In this document: piece by piece, positions 8,207-12,108 of the stretch
Position numbering within the stretch: the first letter of the stretch is position 1
Layout of the letters: the number at the start of each line of letters is the position of its first letter
NCBI GenBank assembly: GCA_009780755.1
Contig: WQZL01000065.1
Location: 1 to 12,108, forward strand
Source: Promicromonosporaceae bacterium
GTDB lineage: Bacteria; Actinomycetota; Actinomycetes; Actinomycetales; Cellulomonadaceae
Direction of reading: 5' to 3'
DNA: 12,108 nt
The notes under the pieces: generated by a model
Told to the model about the DNA's origin: nothing
Databases searched by the model: none
What the model saw: the letters and a program-made list of their open reading frames with translations, nothing else
Program-made: the position numbers and the translations under genes

Positions 8207-9147
8207 CAGTAGACCCTCGCCTTCGGGTTGAGCCAACCATTAACAATGTCTACCAGCAGGTTCATGCCTACCGTCAGGCCGATGCCGACGCTCATCACAC
8301 CGAGCATCACGGTGTAATCGCCGGAGGTGGCCGCGGTAAACGCGAAGGTGCCAAAACCGTGTAGGGCGAAAACCTGCTCAATGATGAGCGCGCCGCCGAA
8401 CATGGTGATGAAGGTCAGGCCGAGCACGGTGACCGCTGGGCCAGCCGCGTTACGCAGGGCGTGTTTAAGCAAGATGGCGCGCGGGGAAACACCGCGGGTG
8501 CGCAGCGTACGAATGTAATCCTTGCGGAGTTCATCGATCATGGTGCCACGCACCTGATTGGCGATATTCGCGGCCCCACCGATGAAGATGGTGATTACCG
8601 GGATGGTGATGGAGCGCAGCCAGCCACCAAAATCCTGTTCCATCGGCACAAATCCGGTGGCGGGTAGCCAGCCAAGCTCGATGGCGAAGAGCATCACCAG
8701 GCCGATGGCTACCAGCAGGTTTGGGATGAGGTTTCCGATCAGGGAGAAGCCTTGGCACACCTTGTCCACCCAGCCCCCACGAGAGGCGGCCCACACGCCC
8801 AGCAGCACGGCCACGATGGCCGATAACGTAAGCGCGGGCAGCACCACGGAGAGGGTGACGGAGATGCGCTGCGGCAGCTGGCTCATCACATCTGCGCCGG
8901 TAAAGAAGCTAGTTCCCATGTCGCCCCGGAAGAGGCCGCCGAGCCAGTCGAGGTATTGGATCAACACCGGTCGATCCATGCCAAGCCGGGCGGCCATGTC
9001 AGCGATCTGCTCGGGGGTGGCACCCGGCCCCAGCCGGGTGGCGATGATGTTATCGAACGACATGCTAAGCAGCAGGAAGGTGATAAGTGACGAGACGATG
9101 AACAGGACGAGGCCCGCAATCATGCGGCGTCCCAGGTACAACAGCAC
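8206..9147 (-). CDS. ABC transporter permease, OppB/DppB type, 313 aa
   Basis: This is the first transmembrane subunit of the importer. It should pair with the permease half of the next protein to form the membrane channel. The N-terminus MLLYLGRRMIAGLVLFIVSS is the classical first helix of this family, followed by the extracytoplasmic region with GMDRPVLIQYLDWLGGLFRGDMGTSFFTG (56-84). Further hydrophobic segments lie near 98-120, 136-160, 180-196, 238-262 and 282-302. The EAA loop is DELRKDYIRTLRTRGVSPRAILLKHALRNA (205-234). The start is GTG at 9147 with a near-perfect AAGGAGG 5 nt upstream, suggesting strong independent translation after the intercistronic stem-loop. Its stop shares one base with the next ATG. 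Length is normal for the family. The permease sequence alone does not distinguish peptide from sugar or nickel transport. Confidence 0.95.
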   Translation of the reverse strand: MLLYLGRRMIAGLVLFIVSSLITFLLLSMSFDNIIATRLGPGATPEQIADMAARLGMDRPVLIQYLDWLGGLFRGDMGTSFFTGADVMSQLPQRISVTLSVVLPALTLSAIVAVLLGVWAASRGGWVDKVCQGFSLIGNLIPNLLVAIGLVMLFAIELGWLPATGFVPMEQDFGGWLRSITIPVITIFIGGAANIANQVRGTMIDELRKDYIRTLRTRGVSPRAILLKHALRNAAGPAVTVLGLTFITMFGGALIIEQVFALHGFGTFAFTAATSGDYTVMLGVMSVGIGLTVGMNLLVDIVNGWLNPKARVY

Positions 9148-9178
9148 GGATGCCTCCTTGAATCCTTTGACGGCCTAG

Positions 9179-9215
9179 TGGTGGGGCGCCAGGAGATGAC
9201 GATGGCGCCCCACCA
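9179..9215 (-). promoter_or_regulatory. Intercistronic 12-bp stem-loop between binding-protein and permease genes
   Basis: TGGTGGGGCGCC (9179-9190) and GGCGCCCCACCA (9204-9215) are perfect complements separated by a 13-nt loop. The structure begins a few bases after the binding-protein stop codon (9221-9223). On the transcribed minus strand the bases after it are not a T run (CTAGGCCGTCAAAGG), so it is not a canonical intrinsic terminator. In binding-protein-dependent transporter operons, structures at this place commonly stabilise the upstream message, giving more binding protein than permease. That role is an inference here. Confidence 0.8.
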
Positions 9216-9220
9216 AGTAT

Positions 9221-10840
9221 TTAGCCTGCGACCGTGAACAGCTCGATGCGCAACTGCTCAACCGGGGTGCCGTGATAGACGATGCCCTCACGGTTGGCGA
9301 ACATCTGCATGTTTATCAGGATCGGGGCATCCCAGGCGTTTTCGATGACGAATCGGTTTACCTCGCGGCCAACCTCGGCGCGGGCGGCAGTATCTAGGGT
9401 GGCCATGAACTGCTCTACCAGCGGGGTGAGTACCGGGTCGGTGCTGCCGAAGGGGTTGAAGACGCCATCTGGGGAGTAGTTGCCGCTGAACACGTGGGTG
9501 GGCAGCGTCGGGTCACCCTCGACGAAGATGGCCATCGGGAAGCGCCCGGACATTACGGCGGTTCCAACCTCGGCTGGCGGGATGGCCTCCCAGTTGATGC
9601 GGATGCCAAGTTCACCTAGCGCGGAGGTAATCAGCGGATCGGTGTGGGCGAACCAGGGAATGGAGGGCATGGTGACCTCGAAGCCATCGGCGAAGCCGGC
9701 CTCGGCCATCAACTCGTGAGCGCGGTCAAGGTCGAAGGCATACATATTGGCCAGTTCGGGCAGGTAGACGTCAGTGCTGGGCAGGATCATCTGGTTGGTA
9801 GGTGTGCCCAGACCGCCAGTCATGGCCATGACAAAGCCCTCGCGGTCGAGCGCATAGTTGATGGCCTGGCGGACGCGCACATCGCCCAGGGCTGGGATGA
9901 GGTCGCCATCACGGTCGAAGATGCGCAGCACGGTTTGAGCGGTACCGAGTACCTGGGTAATCTCGAAGCCGGCTTCGGTAACCGAGGCGACATCGGCCGC
10001 CGGTACGGAGGTCCAGTCGATCTGGCCGGAGCGCAGGGCATTCACGGCGGCGGTGGGGTCGGGCATCATGTGGATGCGTACCTGGTCGAAGTCGAAGGCG
10101 GCGGCGTTCCAGTGGTCGGGACGGCGGTCGAGTACCCACATGGCACCGGGGATGGTCTCGCCTTCGTTCAGGATGAAGGGGCCAGAACCCATCGGGTTCG
10201 TTCCGGCGTTCGGCGCATCGAGCATGTCGGCGCGGCCGATCACACCCGGAGCGTTGGCCAGCGCCCACAGGAAGGTCACGTCCGGCTCGGAGAAGTTGAC
10301 CTGGAAGGTCAGCTCGTCGATGGCCTCGAAACCGGTGACGGAGGTGAAGTGCCCCTGGTTGATGCCCGGAGTGCTGCTAAGCATTTCCAGGGTGGCCACT
10401 ACGTCCGTGGTGGTGACCTGTACGCCATCCGTCCAAGACAGATCGTCGCGCAGGGTCATGGTCAGGGCGAGGCCGTCTGCGGAGAACTCCCAGGATTCGG
10501 CGGCAGCCGGAACGGGGTGGGCATCTGGGCCGTTCATGACCAGGGTGTCGTAGATGGCGGCGGTGATGATGAGGGCGTTGCCCCCGGAGTCAACGATGTT
10601 GAAGGAGCCGGGGTCTTGGTTCATGGCGAGGTTCAGCACGCCACCGCCACCGCCAGTGCTTGTGGCGGGGGTATCACCGTTTCCGGTGACGGGGGTTTCA
10701 ATGGCGCCGTTGGTGTCATCTGGGGTTGGGTCGGCGTCGCCCCCATTGCCATTGTCGCCACCACAGGCGGCGAGAGTGAGCATGGCGGTAGCCGCGACGG
10801 CGGCGGCCGCAGTGCGGCCCTTGCGGAGATGCGTTCGCAT
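9221..10840 (-). CDS. Solute-binding lipoprotein of Opp/Dpp family (SBP_bac_5), 539 aa
   Basis: This is the extracytoplasmic substrate-binding component of the ABC importer and the first gene of the operon. Residues 1-26 form a lipoprotein signal peptide: basic start MRTHLRKGR, an Ala-rich core, and lipobox LAAC with Cys26 as the predicted lipidated residue. Residues 27-66 are a disordered Gly/Asp/Thr/Pro linker. The mature domain begins at VLNLAMNQDPGSFN (68-81) and shows family hallmarks such as LRDDLSWTDGVQVTTTDV (130-147), NPMGSGPFILNEGE (215-228), SGQIDW (271-276) and RVRQAINYALDR further on. ATG at 10840 has AAGGAG 6 nt upstream. Members of this family bind peptides, nickel, opines or oligosaccharides. 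The three beta-glycosidase genes downstream favour a beta-linked oligosaccharide, but this is context only. Confidence 0.94.
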   Translation of the reverse strand: MRTHLRKGRTAAAAVAATAMLTLAACGGDNGNGGDADPTPDDTNGAIETPVTGNGDTPATSTGGGGGVLNLAMNQDPGSFNIVDSGGNALIITAAIYDTLVMNGPDAHPVPAAAESWEFSADGLALTMTLRDDLSWTDGVQVTTTDVVATLEMLSSTPGINQGHFTSVTGFEAIDELTFQVNFSEPDVTFLWALANAPGVIGRADMLDAPNAGTNPMGSGPFILNEGETIPGAMWVLDRRPDHWNAAAFDFDQVRIHMMPDPTAAVNALRSGQIDWTSVPAADVASVTEAGFEITQVLGTAQTVLRIFDRDGDLIPALGDVRVRQAINYALDREGFVMAMTGGLGTPTNQMILPSTDVYLPELANMYAFDLDRAHELMAEAGFADGFEVTMPSIPWFAHTDPLITSALGELGIRINWEAIPPAEVGTAVMSGRFPMAIFVEGDPTLPTHVFSGNYSPDGVFNPFGSTDPVLTPLVEQFMATLDTAARAEVGREVNRFVIENAWDAPILINMQMFANREGIVYHGTPVEQLRIELFTVAG

Positions 10841-10843
10841 CCT

Positions 10844-10857
10844 GATCTCCTTAGATC
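10844..10857 (-). promoter_or_regulatory. Small hairpin holding the Shine-Dalgarno of the binding-protein gene
   Basis: On the minus strand GATCT and AGATC pair around a four-base loop AAGG. The ribosome site AAGGAG lies in the loop and the first bases of the right arm, 6 nt before the ATG at 10840. The stem has only 5 bp, so it is weak. It may present the site in the loop or modestly tune initiation. It could also be chance. Confidence 0.35.
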
Positions 10858-10914
10858 CTGGGTGGTGCAGGCGGCTATCAGGCGACAGCGCCAGGCTTGC
10901 GGACCCGCGACCGC

Positions 10915-10930
10915 GGCGAGTATTTTCGCC
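10915..10930. promoter_or_regulatory. Short inverted repeat in the operon leader
   Basis: GGCGA (10915-10919) and TCGCC (10926-10930) form a dyad with a 6-nt A/T-rich centre. It lies about 15-30 bp downstream of the predicted operon start point, inside the roughly 100-nt leader. It could be a leader hairpin or an extra regulator site. Its centre is AT, unlike the CG-centred palindromes beside it, so I do not group it with them. Confidence 0.3.
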
Positions 10931-10932
10931 AA

Positions 10933-10946
10933 GTATCGCGCGTTAC
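10933..10946. promoter_or_regulatory. Predicted LacI-family operator, left site (over operon start point)
   Basis: GTATCGCGCGTTAC is a 14-bp palindrome with 12 of 14 symmetric positions and a central CG, the usual layout of LacI/GalR-family operators. It covers the predicted transcription start of the transporter operon (about 10944). Read on the minus strand it contains TAACGCG, which is shared with the right site 34 bp away, about three helical turns. The divergent LacI-family gene is the obvious candidate to bind. Binding is inferred, not shown. Confidence 0.55.
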
Positions 10947-10950
10947 CTGA

Positions 10951-10980
10951 ACTATGGCATGACTCGGTAACGCGTGTCAA
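10951..10980 (-). promoter_or_regulatory. Predicted sigma70-type promoter of the transporter-hydrolase operon
   Basis: On the minus strand, TTGACA (10980-10975) is a perfect -35 box and CATAGT (10956-10951) is a 4/6 match to the -10 box, with an 18-bp spacer. The start point would be near 10944, giving a leader of about 104 nt before the ATG at 10840. The promoter is flanked and overlapped by the two predicted operators, which fits repression by the divergent regulator. Confidence 0.55.
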
Positions 10981-10987
10981 CTATACT
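10959..10987 (+). promoter_or_regulatory. Predicted promoter of the LacI-family regulator gene
   Basis: ATGACT (10959-10964, 4/6 to TTGACA) and TATACT (10982-10987, 5/6 to TATAAT) are separated by 17 bp. The start point would be near 10994, about 35 nt before the ATG at 11029. The boxes interleave with those of the opposing operon promoter, so polymerase could hardly occupy both at once. The right operator-like site lies in this spacer, suggesting autoregulation. Confidence 0.5.
10968..10979. promoter_or_regulatory. Predicted LacI-family operator, right site (over operon -35 box)
   Basis: TAACGCGTGTCA has a central CG and 8 of 12 symmetric positions, weaker than the left site. It shares TAACGCG with the left site read on the opposite strand. 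Together these parts give a perfect 9-bp inverted repeat, CGCGTTACC (10939-10947) and GGTAACGCG (10966-10974), 18 bp apart. It overlaps the operon -35 box and the regulator promoter's spacer. Confidence 0.45.
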
Positions 10988-11028
10988 GTTGCGCAGACGC
11001 TTCAGCTTGTGACGAGAAAGGCGATGGG

Positions 11029-11979
11029 ATGGTTGTCAAGAGTGAGGATGTGGCGGCGGCGGCTGGGGTATCTAGGGCCACCGTGAGCCAGATTCTTAAT
11101 GGTCGAGGAGAGCGGTTTTCCGCTGCCACCAGGGAGAAGGTGCACAAGGTCGCAGCGGAGCTGGGGTATCAGCCATCCATCGCCGCCCGCACGCTGGCCA
11201 AGGGTTCCTCCGACATCATCATCGTCCTCATCCCGGATTCGCATATCAGCACGAACTTGCAAGAGGTGCTAGAGGCTGCCGCAGAGGGATTGCAGCGCCA
11301 CGGCTACACCCTTCTGTTGCGCCTGGCCACATCCTCAACGGATTTGCTGGAGACGCTGGTGGTGCAGTTGCAGCCGCGGGCCGTGATCTCCATCCTGCCG
11401 CTCACCCCCGAGGAGCGCGCGGTGTTAGAGCGGCACCGGATAACGGTGGTTGGAGCCTCGGAGGCTAACCACGACTTCGACCGGATGATTGGGCGCATCC
11501 AGGCAGATCACCTCGCCTCTCACGGCTACCGACAGCTCGCCTACATTCACTCCATCGATCCTCGCTATACCGCTTGGGGGGCACCCCGCGAGGCCGGGCT
11601 TGCCGCGCTTTGCGCCGAACGGGGGCTGCCCGCGCCGATAGTTGATCGCCTGCGCCTCGATCCTCAGGAGGCAACTCGCATCATCAACGAGCTTCCCAAG
11701 GGCACGGGAGTTGCCTGCTACAACGACGACATTGCCATCGCGTTGATGGTCGCAGCTCGCGTACTTGGCCGCAAGGTGCCCGGCGATATCGGGTTGATCG
11801 GCTTTGACGCCACCCCGCTGTCGGCCATCACCAACCCCCGCCTGACCACCCTCAGCATCGACGTAGAACTCGCAACCCGCGGACTCATCGGCCCGCTCGG
11901 CGCCGCCCTTGGCCTGCCCGCCACGGCAGACCCGACCGGACTGAGAATGCCTCACATCATCGAAGGCGGGTCTGTGTAA
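11029..11979 (+). CDS. LacI-family transcriptional regulator, 316 aa
   Basis: This is a DNA-binding repressor with a sugar-responsive core, divergent from the transporter-hydrolase operon and very likely its regulator. The N-terminal helix-turn-helix is EDVAAAAGVSRATVSQILNG (6-25), followed by LGYQPSIAARTLAKG (45-59), which contains the hinge helix. The core starts at SDIIIVLIPD (61-70). The C-terminal subdomain has ACYNDDIAIALMVAARVLGRKVPGDIGLIGFDATPLSAI, with the family motif GFDATPLSAI, then PRLTTLSID. ATG at 11029 has GAGAAAGG about 7 nt upstream; an ATG at 11024 is out of frame. At 316 aa it is slightly shorter than the usual 330-345, but the typical ending LRMPHIIEGGSV is present, so I do not call it truncated. 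The likely inducer is a product of imported beta-glycosides. Nearby palindromes suggest autoregulation. Confidence 0.93.
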   Translation: MVVKSEDVAAAAGVSRATVSQILNGRGERFSAATREKVHKVAAELGYQPSIAARTLAKGSSDIIIVLIPDSHISTNLQEVLEAAAEGLQRHGYTLLLRLATSSTDLLETLVVQLQPRAVISILPLTPEERAVLERHRITVVGASEANHDFDRMIGRIQADHLASHGYRQLAYIHSIDPRYTAWGAPREAGLAALCAERGLPAPIVDRLRLDPQEATRIINELPKGTGVACYNDDIAIALMVAARVLGRKVPGDIGLIGFDATPLSAITNPRLTTLSIDVELATRGLIGPLGAALGLPATADPTGLRMPHIIEGGSV

Positions 11980-11985
11980 AGTCGC

Positions 11986-12108
11986 GGGAGTGTCAGCTAA
12001 ACGGTGTAAGTGGCTCTGTGCCCGCGTGGTGGGCAGAAGGGTTGCATCATGACCGTAACACTGGGGGCTGTGAGTCCTCCGAAGAAGATGTCGCTATCGA
12101 GTGGCGGA
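11986..12108 (+). mobile_element. Possible left end of an insertion sequence (IS256-like), cut by window edge
   Basis: Seven bases past the regulator's stop begins GGGAGTGTCAGCTAAACGGT followed by GTAAGTGG. This resembles, from memory, the terminal repeats of IS256-family elements, where a TAAxxxxGTGTAA core is common near the tip. A short leader and a small ORF with its own ribosome site follow at once. The right end, target duplication and most of the transposase are outside the window, so the exact boundary and family are uncertain. Confidence 0.4.
12049..12108 (+). CDS. Start of a possible transposase gene, 5' 20 codons only
   Basis: ATG at 12049 is preceded by AGAAGGG at a spacing of about 8 nt and opens a frame, MTVTLGAVSPPKKMSLSSGG, that runs off the right edge. 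The 20 residues contain no diagnostic motif. I call it a possible transposase only because of the insertion-sequence-like terminus just upstream. It could be an unrelated gene. Confidence 0.35.
   Translation, partial: MTVTLGAVSPPKKMSLSSGG

Noticed and set aside
9179..9215. Reading the 12-bp stem-loop as a rho-independent terminator ending a one-gene unit
   Set aside because: On the minus strand no T run follows the stem, no new promoter is evident in 9148-9178, and the permease gene begins with a strong ribosome site in the same direction.
10980..10994. CAAC-N6-GTTG dyad around the regulator -10 box as an operator
   Set aside because: There are only four paired positions on each side and the centre is the TATACT box itself. 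The CG-centred pair nearby is a better operator candidate.
11024..11026. ATG at 11024 as the regulator start
   Set aside because: It is out of frame with the helix-turn-helix protein. The ATG at 11029 gives the correct frame and has a well-spaced ribosome site.
9644..11086. Long plus-strand open frame (480 codons) antisense to the binding-protein gene and running across the divergent promoter region
   Set aside because: It lies opposite a clear lipoprotein gene, is low-complexity Gly/Val/His-rich, has no recognisable domain, and crosses the promoter region and the regulator start in another frame. It is a GC-rich shadow.
12019..12035. Hairpin TGCCC/GGGCA just before the 12049 frame, as a terminator for the regulator gene
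   Set aside because: The stem is only 5 bp with a 7-nt loop and no T run follows it. It overlaps the ribosome-site region of the next frame and is more likely chance or part of the element end.

Overview
The window is GC-rich, with ordinary dense coding throughout. It looks like a chromosomal piece from an actinobacterium: GC-biased third positions, Ala/Asp/Gly-rich proteins, a lipoprotein signal ending LAAC followed by a Gly/Asn/Asp linker, and strong AAGGAG-type ribosome sites with some GTG starts. I cannot name a genus from the sequence.

Almost all of it (1-10840, minus strand) reads as one seven-gene operon. In transcription order it holds: an extracytoplasmic solute-binding lipoprotein of the SBP_bac_5 (Opp/Dpp) family (9221-10840); an OppB/DppB-type permease (8206-9147); a single polypeptide joining an OppC/DppC-type permease to an OppD/DppD-type ATPase (6464-8206); an OppF/DppF-type ATPase (5568-6467); a GH1 beta-glycosidase (4333-5550); a LacZ-like GH2 beta-galactosidase (1300-4305); and a GH3 beta-glycosidase whose 3' end lies outside the window (1-1319). 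Spacings are short or overlapping. The one larger gap (9148-9220, between the binding protein and the first permease) holds a perfect 12-bp stem-loop. None of the three hydrolases has a visible signal peptide, so they should act in the cytoplasm on what the transporter brings in.

The operon diverges from a LacI-family regulator gene (11029-11979, plus strand). The 188-bp gap between them (10841-11028) contains two interleaved sigma70-like promoters on opposite strands and two CG-centred operator-like palindromes that share TAACGCG. One covers the predicted operon start point, the other covers its -35 box and the regulator's promoter spacer. The simplest model is a self-regulated, LacI-controlled locus in which an Opp/Dpp-type transporter imports beta-linked oligosaccharides (not peptides) and GH1, GH2 and GH3 enzymes cut them inside the cell.

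Right after the regulator, 11986-12108 looks like the left end of an insertion sequence (possibly IS256 family) and the first 20 codons of a possible transposase; both run off the window. I see no RNA genes, CRISPR array or plasmid functions. No radically new system is evident. The most interesting points are the probable sugar specificity of a peptide-type transporter, the permease-ATPase fusion, the compact divergent control region and the intercistronic stem-loop.
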